From: Kluyveromyces lactis
Lineage: Eukaryota; Ascomycota; Saccharomycetes; Saccharomycetales; Saccharomycetaceae
Direction of reading: 5' to 3'
DNA length: 64,000 nucleotides
Assembly: GCF_000002515.2 (NCBI RefSeq)
Contig: NC_006042.1
Location: 496,001 to 560,000, forward strand
Shown here: positions 47,489 to 60,539 of the stretch, piece by piece
How the letters are laid out: each line of letters opens with the position of its first letter
How positions within the stretch are numbered: the stretch's first letter is position 1
Notes under the pieces: model-generated
The model's database searches: none
Told to the model about the DNA's origin: nothing
The model's input: only the letters and a program-made list of their open reading frames with translations
Translations under genes and position numbers: made by a program

Positions 47489-48289
47489 GGAGCCCTTTTT
47501 GTTCGATAAAAAGCCTTTAGAAATGACCAGCTGATTCTTCAAACAATAAAACTGACGTTTGTTTCAAAATATGGAGTTAATCGCTAAGCTGCGTTGTCTC
47601 TGTCGGATCTAATTCTTATTATTACCTTTATTTTTTTTTGTTATTTGTCATTATACTCCATACAAAATCCAAACCCAATTCATTAAACGCCCTTTTTCAA
47701 AGAAAAAAACCTTTAAAATATTCTACAATTCGATCAACTAAGCTGTCTGTTGATTAATGAGATCAACCCAATCGTAGTTAATGTTTTTTTCTACGCAGTC
47801 AAATTGAGAATTTTATTATTGACGAAATTATGAAAACCAAGAAAATGGATACAGATTTTTTTTTTATCTATCATGTCAGCTTAAAAACGCCCGTTGGTAA
47901 GCGCTCAAGGAAGAAGTGTTTACTTGTTCATCTTCGCCGTTTTACAGTTCTTTCTTATGGAAGCGTTGAGTATATGCGTATTGGCTCGCGTATGCGCTGA
48001 CACCACACGTAAAGTTTTTGGTAATATTGAAAATGAGATTAAAAACAAAACTATAATCATGTAATTCAATTTTAATATATTAACATTCATTATACTATAA
48101 TTAGAAATCAATTTCACTCAGGATTACACAATGGAATGAACAGTCAGTCCTAACCTTTCGTAGGTTGCTTCACAGTGATCCAAGGGAAACACTGAATTGA
48201 AGGAAAGATATTATTTACAGTAACTTAGTAGAAGTTACCCTTTCGTGGGGAAGTGAGTTCAGTCCTATTGAGATATCTAAAATTAGTAA
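47489..48289. other. Intergenic, INH1 3' side upstream of a tRNA gene
   Basis: 801 bp of AT-rich sequence. I looked for LTR remnants, common beside yeast tRNA genes, and saw none. Confidence 0.4.
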
Positions 48290-48361
48290 TCCGATATAGT
48301 GTAACGGCTATCACACCACGCTCTCACCGTGGAGACCCGGGTTCGACTCCCGGTATCGGAG
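48290..48361 (+). tRNA. tRNA-Glu(CUC)
   Basis: A 72-nt cloverleaf with discriminator G. The acceptor stem pairs TCCGATA with TATCGGA, the anticodon stem is CCACG/CGTGG, and the anticodon CTC lies at 48323-48325. The T-arm is CCGGG-TTCGACT-CCCGG, with the B box GTTCGACTCC at 48341-48350. No intron. It is nearly identical to S. cerevisiae tRNA-Glu apart from the anticodon arm and T stem. Confidence 0.98.
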
Positions 48362-48373
48362 AAAAAATTATCC

Positions 48374-48380
48374 TTTTTTT
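48374..48380 (+). terminator. RNA polymerase III terminator of tRNA-Glu
   Basis: A run of seven T residues starting 13 bases after the tRNA 3' end. Confidence 0.85.
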
Positions 48381-48526
48381 ATTATCACTTTTGCATGTTA
48401 TAATATGTAGCTCGGGACTGTTCATATGGTGCTGTCATGATTGTGTGTAAAACCCAGTCATCTCACTTTAAATTTCTCATTATAATATATTCTGTTTTTT
48501 CCATTAATGGAAATAAATCCCACTTA

Positions 48527-48552
48527 ACACCCATACACTACACCCATATTGA
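48527..48552 (+). promoter_or_regulatory. Paired Rap1-type sites upstream of RPP1B
   Basis: ACACCCATACACT (48527-48539) directly abuts ACACCCATATTGA (48540-48552). The first is a perfect and the second a weaker Rap1 match, about 450 bp before the RPP1B ATG. The rest of 48362-48996 shows nothing else. Confidence 0.75.
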
Positions 48553-48996
48553 CAGTTCTGCCCTGAGATACGCATAAATTATATTGTATTTCTACCGAGC
48601 TTGACAACACTTTTTGGGGCCGGTGGTAGTTGAAACCCGTGCTATGGGATATTCTGACGATTGGCAACACGTAGCTGTTCCTGTTTTAAGTGTTTTAGTG
48701 TCTCTTACATCTATGGCGTTGTCTTGTACATCTTCTTCTGTGTAAACTTACCCTCCCTTGTTGTCGTTTTTGGATCAACAAAACTTCAAATCTTGTTCAG
48801 TTTTCCAGATTTTCTGAATTTTCACCGAATAATATTTTTCACTGGAAAACTAGCTAGATTTCAATAAGATATTGAACGTTTAATTATACAACACGTATTT
48901 ATTGATAAGTTGTAGTTAGGTTGTTTGTTGAGGTTCAATTGCTTGTTGTTGCGATTTTGCTATAGATCCACATATACACATCATACCTAACTAGCA

Positions 48997-49311
48997 ATGT
49001 CTGACGCTGTTATTTCTTACGCCTCTTTGATCTTGGCTGATGCCGGTTTGGATGTCACTGCCGACAACTTGTTGACTTTGACCAAGGCTGCCGGTGCCTC
49101 TATCGACAACGTGTGGGCTGAAACCTTCGCTAAGGCTTTGGAAGGTAAGGACATCAAGGAAATCTTGTCCGGTTTCCACGCCGCTGGTCCAGCTGCTCCA
49201 GCTGCTGGTGCCGGTGCTGCTTCTGGTGACTCTGAAGCTGCTGCTGAAGAAGCTCCAGAATCTGAAAAGGAAGAATCTGACGATGACATGGGTTTCGGTT
49301 TGTTCGATTAA
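48997..49311 (+). CDS. RPP1B: 60S acidic stalk protein P1
   Basis: This 104-residue protein has an N-terminal helical dimerisation domain (1-62), an Ala/Gly/Pro hinge and the acidic end [13 protein letters not shown] that binds elongation factors. It closely matches S. cerevisiae Rpp1b (YDL130W, 106 residues). In S. cerevisiae that gene has an intron; here the reading frame is continuous from the ATG. Heavy preferred-codon use. Lies next to the YDL129W-like gene as in S. cerevisiae. Confidence 0.96.
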   Translation: MSDAVISYASLILADAGLDVTADNLLTLTKAAGASIDNVWAETFAKALEGKDIKEILSGFHAAGPAAPAAGAGAASGDSEAAAEEAPESEKEESDDDMGFGLFD

Positions 49312-50397
49312 ACGTCAAAATATAAAAAACAAATAAAACAATTCAACACATTTTCTCAAGGAGCATTCCTCCCTCCCTCGAATTTCCTTTTAGCGTCATA
49401 TTAATCTATTACTTACCACAGGTATCGTCATCATGAAGAAATATTAGAAACACATTGGCAAAAATACTGGCAGTTGGGACATACTACACTAATAAACAGA
49501 GCATATTTTGGTATCTCATCTACTATCTGTCGATACATCGAATATCGATTTTCTCGGAATTGGTACAGTTTTTTGGATATGTCATTTCATGTGTATATAT
49601 AATTTGTATTCGTATTTCTTCTAGATATATATCATCTGTTTGGAATGGACCATATCAGACTTTGTGGAGTGTTTTTGATTCCTTAATATTTTTTGCGTTA
49701 TAATATATATGAGATATGCCTGTGTACCTACATCTGTACAGAAATCCCCTTCTTTCGAATTGGACCCTGTGCGAACTTTACTGTGTAGAACTCTATGTTA
49801 AGCTTTCTTCCATTGTTAAATATACGTCTGCCGAATTGACATCTGAACAAAAAGAAAAATGATAAGAATCACCCGTAAACTAGTGAAGATAATATAGGTT
49901 TCTAGGTCACGTATTCAGTTCGTTAGCCTGTAATTGAACTATGCGTCCGTATCCCTTAAACGTGCCCATCCTTGGCTTTGCTATGGTGCTAATCGGTCTT
50001 ATTTCTTTTTGAGGCTCAAGCAGAAAGCACTGCTGCTGGGCAACGAGAATTTTCTTCCAAGAATTTCTTTATTTCTGTTACATTAGAATTGGAAAAAAAA
50101 CAAGATATTGATATACATAAAACTTGGACGTACATGAACGGTTTTATCCTTGCGATGAGTGAATACTTACGGAAGTTTGGGACTATTGCATTTGTTCGTA
50201 AGTGAAAGTGAGAGAACTTAATACTACATATATCCTAATAGTAAGGTCTAACCTTCCTGCTGAACTTTGTAGCAGAGGTTTAAAGAGAACTGAGAACAAG
50301 TTTAAAAGCGAGAAGAGCTTAATAAGCTTATCAAGATTTTTTATATCAGAGCTCTCGGTCATAGGTCACTGCGCTCCCTTTGAGTTTTGAAGAGCAG
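49312..50397. other. Intergenic, RPP1B 3' side and promoter of YDL129W-like gene
   Basis: 1.09 kb, AT-rich, with no gene recognised; an 82-codon hydrophobic frame at 49455-49703 is probably chance. Confidence 0.35.
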
Positions 50398-51198
50398 ATG
50401 CGTACACTTAGGTCGAGGAGTGATAAAAGTGAGTCTACTTGTAATAGTGCCAGTTCAAGTGTGGATACAAGAGGAAGAATGCAGACAATAACTCCAGAAG
50501 AACCTGGGAAGTTAGAATACGAACTGGATGCAGCTTCTGCTGCGGGAAATAATAATGTTAGGTCTAGATCACAGTCGATGGCGCTATTGTCAGATGAATT
50601 GCAGACCGAATATGACGTGCTGCAGGACACCGAGCATTCGTTGAGAAATACTAGACTATTAGAATTGGATATAGCCAAAGCTGTTTCGGATCTGGAAACC
50701 ATCGAGCCTCGCACAGAGGACACTGTGAGAATAATAGCGTTATTGAACCGATCTCTGTCGGCGATATCGCACTGGTCATTACAAGCACAACTATCCCACT
50801 GGGAAAACAGAAAGGAAAAGGATGAACGTTTTGCAGTTGAAAAGAATCTAGTGAAGAAAGAAGCTGAATATTTTAAGAATAAACTTCTTGAAAGTGAAAA
50901 ATTACAAAAGCAAACGCAATCCCAATTAGATTTATCTTCCGAAACATCTAAATTGGTCAGCAGCGCTCCAATAACAGGTGGTAGCCCTGCCACAGAGGCA
51001 ACCCTACTAAGTCCAAGACGAGTGGTGAAACAACGGAAAATAGCATCCCCACGTCGTAACAACACTCGCGCTCATACACCAGTCTCCACTCTCAAGCTTG
51101 TCGAGAACACCAAACCACATCCTAGGTTAAAGAGAAATTTAAACGATCAGACAAACCAAGATCTAATAAGAGTCTTTCATTTGGAGAAAGGAAGATAG
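50398..51198 (+). CDS. Uncharacterised protein, YDL129W-like by position
   Basis: The first in-frame ATG gives 266 residues. The N-terminal third is Ser/Arg-rich and probably disordered (RSRSQSMALLSDE). Residues about 70-190 look helical and heptad-like, including DELQTEYDVLQDTEHSLRN and a charged ENRKEKDERFAVEKNLVKKE coiled-coil stretch. The C-terminus is basic with SPRR motifs that could be kinase sites. No catalytic motif is seen. S. cerevisiae YDL129W (291 residues, unknown function) is at the same place between RPP1B and VCX1. Confidence 0.68.
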   Translation: MRTLRSRSDKSESTCNSASSSVDTRGRMQTITPEEPGKLEYELDAASAAGNNNVRSRSQSMALLSDELQTEYDVLQDTEHSLRNTRLLELDIAKAVSDLETIEPRTEDTVRIIALLNRSLSAISHWSLQAQLSHWENRKEKDERFAVEKNLVKKEAEYFKNKLLESEKLQKQTQSQLDLSSETSKLVSSAPITGGSPATEATLLSPRRVVKQRKIASPRRNNTRAHTPVSTLKLVENTKPHPRLKRNLNDQTNQDLIRVFHLEKGR

Positions 51199-52032
51199 CA
51201 TCATCCCAAAATTAATAAAAGGTAAAAGCAAAAAAGCATCTTCATACTGTATCATTATTTTTTTGTTCTTCATTCAACCATTGTATTTTTATTTATATCG
51301 TGTCTCATTGAAATAGACAGTCGGACTTCTAATCAAATTGCTAACAATATATCAGGCATAATCTGTGGAATGAAACTCACTTATTTGGACAATGGACAAT
51401 AGACCCCTTTTGAAACTCGGTGTTTTCTGATTCATATCCCCTCATGAACATCTTTCATCTGAAATAATATGTTGGTACCATTATGACTTTCCTCTCACAA
51501 TAAGCTATTCGCCCATTATGCAACGGGTTTAACCTTAATCCTGTTTAATTAAAGACGCAACTCTATATCCGATCTTCCAGGCGGAATGTGGAAAACATCA
51601 TTTTATTTCATTGTAATAATCAACCACTATATTTTGTATTATGTATAATTCCAAAAACAAACATTAACTAATTAAACTTCAATTACCAGTTCCATTAGAT
51701 TAGCTTTGTTAGTAGCTGAAATCAATCTTGTCTTATTTCCATTACACCTGTTCTGCTGATTTGAAAGTTTCTTTAAATACATGCTCCATTTTGGGCAGGA
51801 ATTTCAACCTGTAAAAAAACCATTTGAAGAGCCACACACAGATCAAGACACTTCCTGATCAGAGAAACAGAATTCATTCATATAACTCCAATATCGATAG
51901 GTACCCGGAGACCTGCTTATATTCAGTACTACAATTTGCCAAAGCGCATTCAGTGATTAGTTCTTTATAGTCAACATTTTGTTTGACATCATTTAACGAA
52001 GGGATTGGTTGGTATTATTGCTTAGGGGAAGA
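51199..52032. other. Intergenic, promoter of YDL180W-like gene
   Basis: 834 bp with no gene seen. A TACTAAC on the minus strand at about 51709-51715 has no partner signals on that strand. Confidence 0.35.
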
Positions 52033-53529
52033 ATGGCATTATTGAGCTATGCAGCAGATCTTTATATGCCTCTTTTTTGTTCTTCGAGAACATCAGTAGT
52101 GGTGCTCAATTTGATCAATTTGTTGGCAATCTATTCTTTGGTGTATTGGTCTTCAGATTTTCTTCAAGCAAGATATGACGTGCCAGATATATTTGTACCT
52201 AATTCGCAAGATTATTTTAGGACATCGTTGTTGGGGTTTCTATCGCCATTCCTGTTGCACTTCATCAAAAGCTTCCTATTCAACATAAATCCAAGATATC
52301 TGGCCGTTGATATCCTTATCAATTTCACTTTTAATGACTGGTTCATGCTCTTGATCATTTTCTCTCTAGCATATCCTCAGTTGCAAGAATCGAAACCCAA
52401 TGAAGAATTGGTAAATCTCGTCCGAAACAACGGTCATATACCAACTGTATGGCATATTATACCAAAACAGTGCTATATCTTCGGCATTTCGTGGTCCTTT
52501 AGTGAAGTAATCATTAGCGTTATGGAGACGTTGTACAATTATGAGGAAGTAAGTTCTATTTCGGAACAGGACGCAAAAGCAAAGGCAACATCTGCTAATT
52601 CTGATAGTTCCGAAGACATCAGGAAGGAAATTGAACTAGACAAATGTGTGAGCGTTAGAATGCTGAGATCAAAAATTTCAAAGAATGTATATAACTCTGG
52701 ATATGGTGCTACAAACGTAGGAACAACGTTATCTAATAACGGTTCCGTAAATCAGGACTCGAATTCGGATGAGTCCAGTATGATTATCAATTTCAACACA
52801 GACTCAATGAACTTTTTAAAGGATATAGAAAGCCATGGTAATGATCTGAACACAAGACATGGAATTCCGTTAAGGCCAAGATCATTTTCCTACCAACAAT
52901 TCCCTCACAGGCAAATCAAAATGTTCCCTCGCATTCAAAACTGGAAGGAACTGATAGGAAAACTTTTGCTTTCAAACCTCTTACATCTAGACTATATCGT
53001 GAGCAATATTGGTCAATCTTTGCTCATGTCAATTTATTTCATATACGTTCCAAGCCATCCATCATTGTTCACCAAAGTCGTGATATGTTTCGGGTCAAAA
53101 ACCTTCACTAATTTCCTTCTTTGCATAATAATTCCATTCATTACGTTACATGTAGTATATCATGTTTTCCTATACACATGGAGAGATCTCGTGAGTAACA
53201 ATGTCGAACCATCTGCGATACGTGCGCAAACTCAAATGTCAGACTACACGTATGGCTCCATCAGGAGTCCACTGATGTTACAATCGTCAAACAATGTTGC
53301 GTCTGTTTCATCAAGCCCCGAAAATATTCTGCTTTACCATTCTATTCACCCACCTGCTGACACTCAGTTCCAAACTGATGATGGTAGGCTACTGCGACTT
53401 TCTCGTACTATAGTAACATATTGGCAATCGCTAGCATCGAAGTCATGGCTTATTCCAATCGGTCTCACCGTGTGGTCAGTGACTGTATTTGTACTTGGAA
53501 TCATGGCTACTATCAAATTCAACGGTTAA
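52033..53529 (+). CDS. Multi-span membrane protein, YDL180W family
   Basis: The first in-frame ATG gives 498 residues. Four hydrophobic segments occupy about residues 25-45, 75-90, 105-125 and 145-165. A hydrophilic Ser/Asn-rich loop of about 130 residues follows, then several more spans (about 310-400) and a final one (475-495). The architecture and location between the INH1 and PCL9 equivalents match S. cerevisiae YDL180W (547 residues), a vacuolar membrane protein of unknown function. No transporter signature is recognised. Confidence 0.78.
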   Translation: MALLSYAADLYMPLFCSSRTSVVVLNLINLLAIYSLVYWSSDFLQARYDVPDIFVPNSQDYFRTSLLGFLSPFLLHFIKSFLFNINPRYLAVDILINFTFNDWFMLLIIFSLAYPQLQESKPNEELVNLVRNNGHIPTVWHIIPKQCYIFGISWSFSEVIISVMETLYNYEEVSSISEQDAKAKATSANSDSSEDIRKEIELDKCVSVRMLRSKISKNVYNSGYGATNVGTTLSNNGSVNQDSNSDESSMIINFNTDSMNFLKDIESHGNDLNTRHGIPLRPRSFSYQQFPHRQIKMFPRIQNWKELIGKLLLSNLLHLDYIVSNIGQSLLMSIYFIYVPSHPSLFTKVVICFGSKTFTNFLLCIIIPFITLHVVYHVFLYTWRDLVSNNVEPSAIRAQTQMSDYTYGSIRSPLMLQSSNNVASVSSSPENILLYHSIHPPADTQFQTDDGRLLRLSRTIVTYWQSLASKSWLIPIGLTVWSVTVFVLGIMATIKFNG

Positions 53530-54144
53530 AATACGTAGAATGTGGGTAGTTCAACTTATAAGAACCATACCATGGCAATTAGTCTTTACCGTAATGCTGC
53601 AGTTAATACCAAGGACGATAGTAATCTGCCCCTCTCTATATGTTATCATATTCATATTCAGGCGGTAAATCACGCATGTACAGTTTATGAGAGCTAGCTT
53701 AGTTAAGGATAGAACAAAAAAACTCTTCTGACCTTTCAACGGTCCGATTTTTTAGAAGTACATTTCCTCCGTACTGCATTCACTTACTTATTTAAAGTTT
53801 CAATTTGGTACCTCAGGAAGAGGCCTTGAGCCTTGGCATTTTCTGCACTATTGCTTATGTTTTTCCTAAAAAGTATAATTAATTGCATGAAAAAGATAAA
53901 AAATATCATGTCTCTTCAAGGTCTGAAGTTTGCGCTGTTTTAGAAGGATTAAATTCATTACACAGCTTCTCATCCTAAGTTCAGCTTTAGACTTTGGTAA
54001 AGTTGCCTGACATTTCTCTGATTTTAGCCGAGCAACTGGAGTTAAATTCTTTTTTGATCGAACCGTTAAAAACAAGGTGAACCCTGATTACTTTCTGAGA
54101 GACAGTCTGGTGTCTATATTTCTGAACAATTAACTCAAAATACC
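53530..54144. other. Intergenic, VCX1 promoter
   Basis: 615 bp. I looked for calcineurin/Crz1 elements and found none convincing. Confidence 0.35.
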
Positions 54145-55365
54145 ATGGATTCGTCTGCACCTTTATTGTCATCTACTGGAGCCGGTATCCGCAGATCCTC
54201 TTCTGCGTTGGTAAGATGTATTGAAGTTTCCAAAGTAGTGTTCCATTCGTCTCCGGTAAACTATTTGCTCGTTTTTGTTCCGCTAGGATTAATCTTCGGA
54301 TATGGACAGTTATCTACCACCTGGGTTTTCGTATTCAATTTCATGGCCATTATCCCATTAGCAGCAATCCTAGCCTTTGCAACTGAACAGCTTTCTGAAA
54401 AGGCCGGTAGTACCTTAGGTGGGTTGTTGAATGCAACTCTAGGTAATGCTGTCGAGTTGATTGTCTCTATCATTGCTTTGAAAGAGGGCCAAATTAGAAT
54501 TGTTCAAGCTTCAATGCTTGGTTCTCTATTGTCCAACCTATTATTGGTATTGGGATTCTGTTTCTTGTTCGGTGGATATAACAGAGTTCAGCAGAAATTC
54601 AACCAGACTGCAGCACAAACGATGAGTTCTTTGTTAGCCATTTCAAGTGCATCGTTATTGATTCCTGCTGCGTTCAAGGCCACTTTACCTCACGATAAGG
54701 GCACTTCTCATCTTGTTGATGATAAGATTCTGTCACTATCAAGATCTACTTCCATCGTGCTATTGGTCGTTTACGTATTGTTTTTGATTTTCCAACTTGG
54801 TTCTCATCGTGTCATGTTCGAAGAACAAACCGAAGAAACTGAAGAAGTATTGAACATCCATCAACAACACGAACAAATTTCAGAATCAATGAGTTTGAGA
54901 TCCTCGTTGATCTTCTTAGCAATCACTACTATTCTCGTGTCCATCTGTGCCGATTTCCTCGTTGGGACCATCGATGACATCGTCGTGAGTACCGGTCTAT
55001 CGAAAACTTTCATCGGTCTTATTGTGATTCCAATCGTCGGCAATGCAGCAGAGCACGTAACAAGTGTCATCGTTGCCATGAAGGACAAAATGGACTTGGC
55101 CCTAAGTGTTGCCATTGGGTCCTCACTACAAATTGCCCTTTTCGTGACTCCATTCATGGTACTAGTGGGATGGGCCATTGATGTGCCAATGACATTGAAC
55201 TTCTCTACATTCGAGACCGTTATTATGTTGGTTTCGGTGTTCCTATCTAACTACTTGATCCTCGATGGTGAATCCAATTGGATGGAAGGGTCCATGTCGC
55301 TAGCCATGTATGCGCTAGTCGCCTTGGCATTCTTCTACTACCCAGATGAACAGGCAGTGAATTAA
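54145..55365 (+). CDS. VCX1: Vacuolar H+/Ca2+ exchanger (CaCA family)
   Basis: This 406-residue antiporter (S. cerevisiae Vcx1, 411) sequesters cytosolic Ca2+ in the vacuole using the proton gradient made by the V-ATPase, whose VMA1 subunit is also in this window. Eleven or so spans occur in two inverted halves. The cation-binding repeats are [15 protein letters not shown] (about residue 92) and [13 protein letters not shown] (about 295), each with the essential Asn-Ala-x-Glu core. An acidic loop ([10 protein letters not shown]) separates the halves. The start is the first ATG. Confidence 0.97.
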   Translation: MDSSAPLLSSTGAGIRRSSSALVRCIEVSKVVFHSSPVNYLLVFVPLGLIFGYGQLSTTWVFVFNFMAIIPLAAILAFATEQLSEKAGSTLGGLLNATLGNAVELIVSIIALKEGQIRIVQASMLGSLLSNLLLVLGFCFLFGGYNRVQQKFNQTAAQTMSSLLAISSASLLIPAAFKATLPHDKGTSHLVDDKILSLSRSTSIVLLVVYVLFLIFQLGSHRVMFEEQTEETEEVLNIHQQHEQISESMSLRSSLIFLAITTILVSICADFLVGTIDDIVVSTGLSKTFIGLIVIPIVGNAAEHVTSVIVAMKDKMDLALSVAIGSSLQIALFVTPFMVLVGWAIDVPMTLNFSTFETVIMLVSVFLSNYLILDGESNWMEGSMSLAMYALVALAFFYYPDEQAVN

Positions 55366-56055
55366 ATGATCTTCTTATCCGATTATTACTTTTCTTCCTT
55401 TCCCTATCAAAGCACAAGGCCCCAAAAACCAAAAAAAAATCTATAAACACTACTCACTAACTCTCTCCAAGATGACTAGTTCACATACATGAATCATACG
55501 GTATATTTCCCCGTACCGTGCTGTGTATCAATTTCTAACTATTTTCTCTGTATCATAAAGAAAACTACCGGTGTATAGACAATCTCAAAATTACTATAAA
55601 ACTGAATTTCTCGAAAACCAGCATTTGCTATTTTTTCAGTTGTTCCTTTTCAAAATTTTCGCTTTTTCCAAGTTCATCAGAATTTCGCGAGTTCCTTAAT
55701 TTAAACTATGAACACGAAAAAGCTGGCAGAAATTTACTTCATTGCAGGGTTTTCTATGGATCGCAAAGAGTGAGGTTTTCTAAAACCAGCTATTAGAGGT
55801 TCAAAGTGAAACATGAAACAACGGATCGCTGAGAACTTGGGAAATGGCGAGCGATCCGATCATGGGGCGATGCGTTAATATGCGAGCGATACTTCTATAA
55901 TTATATGCGAGCACATCCATGTGTATATATATATATATACAACGAGTGCGTATTGAACTTGTTTCAGTATTGTTTTAGTAGGAACTGTCTGTATCAAGCG
56001 ATGGGCACCAGAGACCATCTCGAGTAGAAGTTGCACGCATAAAGTGATAGGAAAT
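55366..56055. promoter_or_regulatory. PCL2/PCL9 promoter with SBF-type sites
   Basis: 690 bp. TTTCGCG (55683-55689; CGCGAAA on the other strand) and CACGAAA (55713-55719) match the Swi4-Swi6 cell-cycle box, 340-375 bp before the cyclin gene. S. cerevisiae PCL2 is SBF-regulated in late G1. An AT microsatellite lies at about 55924-55940. Confidence 0.6.
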
Positions 56056-56991
56056 ATGTCAGAACACCAGGCACTTCTGCAGTTCAATAAACAGGTGGTA
56101 AATCTGGAGATGGTTCATTTTTTGGCCGCTACAACAGCGTCAGTGATCAGCATCAATGACACCGACGTTCGCCATGGATCTACGGTGAGCCTGGTAGATT
56201 TCATTAAATCGTTGATCAGGCACTCTAACGTGCAAACTCCGACACTGATGGCTACTACAGTCTATTTGACTAAACTGAGATCTATTCTACCTCACGATGT
56301 ATGCGGAATCGAAACCACTAGACATAGGATATTTATCGGATGTTTGATCCTTGCAGCAAAGAACCTGAACGATTCTTCCCCATTGAATAAACACTGGACT
56401 AATTATACAGATGGTCTTTTCACTTTGGAGGATGTAAATACCATTGAAAGAGAACTGCTTTCGCTGTTTAGTTGGAACTTGAATTTTAGTATGCAGGAAT
56501 TGGTACAGGCACTTTCTCATTTCTTAGTACCGATCCAATACCAGTTGAGTACCAAGAAATCGATACAGAACCAAGGTGCCAACAAAAATTGTTCACATCT
56601 GTTATTCAACGCACCAGTGAGTGGGCAAACAAAAAATTTCCTCAATACAGAAGCGCATTCAAGGTCGTCATCTCACATGTCGATCCCCTCTTTGTCTTCA
56701 TCGAACACATTGTCTACAATAGACTCGATGGCTTCTTCGTCATCGTCACTAGCATATTCATCATCTTCTGGCTCGTCCTCATCTTCTGGTTCGTCTTTAT
56801 CCCAAAGCAAACTGAAAGTTATCAGTGAGGAGCCATCCGCAAAGGTCACACCAAGGAAGAAATTTGGTCTAACGAAGCCTATTATGTTGAATTCTAAGTC
56901 TTGTACGGACTTTAAAGCATTGCCTGCACATGCAGTCACAAACACAAATAATATATCTTCAAAGTCAGGCTGGGCTTCGATATTCCATTAA
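56056..56991 (+). CDS. PCL2/PCL9: Pho85 cyclin of the Pcl1,2/Pcl9 group
   Basis: The ATG at 56056 gives 311 residues; an upstream in-frame stretch lacks ATG. The cyclin box covers about residues 18-165, with TPTLMATTVYLTKLRS, RHRIFIGCLILAAK and LFSWNLNFSMQELV in order. The C-terminal half is low-complexity serine (SSSSSLAYSSSSGSSSSS-like), followed by a basic conserved-looking end. These cyclins activate Pho85 for G1 progression, polarity and substrate targeting. Flanking VCX1 and CDC48 match YDL127W (PCL2), and DLD2 and the YDL180W homologue match YDL179W (PCL9), so it is the single precursor of both. Confidence 0.92.
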   Translation: MSEHQALLQFNKQVVNLEMVHFLAATTASVISINDTDVRHGSTVSLVDFIKSLIRHSNVQTPTLMATTVYLTKLRSILPHDVCGIETTRHRIFIGCLILAAKNLNDSSPLNKHWTNYTDGLFTLEDVNTIERELLSLFSWNLNFSMQELVQALSHFLVPIQYQLSTKKSIQNQGANKNCSHLLFNAPVSGQTKNFLNTEAHSRSSSHMSIPSLSSSNTLSTIDSMASSSSSLAYSSSSGSSSSSGSSLSQSKLKVISEEPSAKVTPRKKFGLTKPIMLNSKSCTDFKALPAHAVTNTNNISSKSGWASIFH

Positions 56992-57405
56992 CGGACGGAT
57001 TGCCAACACATTGAAGCACGTAGGTGACTATTTGGTATTTGCATTTCTTTCTCTCAACTTTCTATTTCATTCAAACGTACATACTCTCGCACATATATGT
57101 ATTCATTAATATAATTTGGTTTTACTTCGGAGACCCTGTATTGCTTTGCCTGGCGAAAATATACCATTGCACTACTAGGTCGAATTAAAGATGAATTCAA
57201 GACCCAAAATTGGAAGGGATAGCTAAGACTGATGAATCTTTTAACCATATTAAAACCAGTTATCTCAAATATCCTGTTACACGTGATTAATAGATAATAT
57301 TTAATCTCTACGTAAATTTAGCAACAAGTATTCCTCTGTATTGTAATTTATTACATTTCATTTTGCATCGAAAAAGACCTGTTATGTTTTGTGAAGGTTA
57401 TGTAT
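56992..57405. other. Convergent intergenic region, cyclin and CDC48
   Basis: 414 bp; an ACACGTGA E-box is near 57280. No gene. Confidence 0.35.
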
Positions 57406-59904
<2,499 letters not shown>

Positions 59905-60283
59905 TTAATAACTGAGGTGAAAAGTTGTTTTAAAGATACTGTAATTCCTTCTGGTAGGATCCACGATGTAATTAAGCTCTTGGTAAACAGGATATGCAGG
60001 TTTCTTGATTAACTTCTGAAATTGGACCTTATTTCTTCTTATTTCAACCAAAAGACGGAAGATAAAACAAAAATTAAATAACTTGATCTAACCCCTAATC
60101 TGGTGATTCAATGATTCAATTAAAGGAGACAATTATTGTAAATCCCTGGTGAGTGCTTTATTTAATCTAGCGTTCACTTACTGGTGTTAATCCTGAAAAT
60201 AACCTTCAAGGATCACCGAAAATAGTGTGCAATACTTATATATAATAAATCGCTTCCCTCTTTATAATCTAGAGATTTCAGAA

Positions 60284-60319
60284 TTTGCCACCGGATATGT
60301 GAAATTTCGGCCGGGTAAC
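60284..60319 (-). promoter_or_regulatory. PACE (Rpn4) element and Reb1 site upstream of CDC48
   Basis: TTTGCCACC at 60284-60292 is the reverse of GGTGGCAAA, the proteasome-associated control element bound by Rpn4, oriented toward CDC48. CGGGTAAC at 60312-60319 is a Reb1-type core. CDC48 is a known PACE-controlled gene in S. cerevisiae. The rest of 59899-60439 shows nothing else. Confidence 0.75.
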
Positions 60320-60449
60320 AATATTTTTTCATCTCCTCTCTAAGAAGATCCCTCCCACAATGCGAATGAGCTATTGGATTCCTTATGTGAATGGTAAGTA
60401 GAAATTGGTACAGTAGGAAATATGTAGTTATAATATATATGAGACGATC

Positions 60450-60509
60450 TCAATGATCATCTTCGTTAGCTTCGTCAGCTTCGTCAGCTTCGTCATCTTC
60501 GTCATATCT
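60450..60509 (-). repeat. 9-bp imperfect tandem repeat encoding an acidic peptide downstream of HNT1
   Basis: Imperfect CTTCGTCAG units (plus strand) at about 60461-60507. Read on the minus strand in the frame of HNT1, but beyond its TAA and a further TGA, they encode a KRPRYDEDDEADEADEAN-type acidic stretch ending at TGA 60450-60452. Its role is unknown (see findings). Confidence 0.7.
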
Positions 60510-60539
60510 TGGTCTCTTTCATTGCGAAAAAGATCGCGC

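Noticed and set aside
47489-48289. LTR or retrotransposon remnant next to the tRNA gene
   Set aside because: No terminal TG...CA repeat pairs, primer-binding site or coding remnants could be seen.
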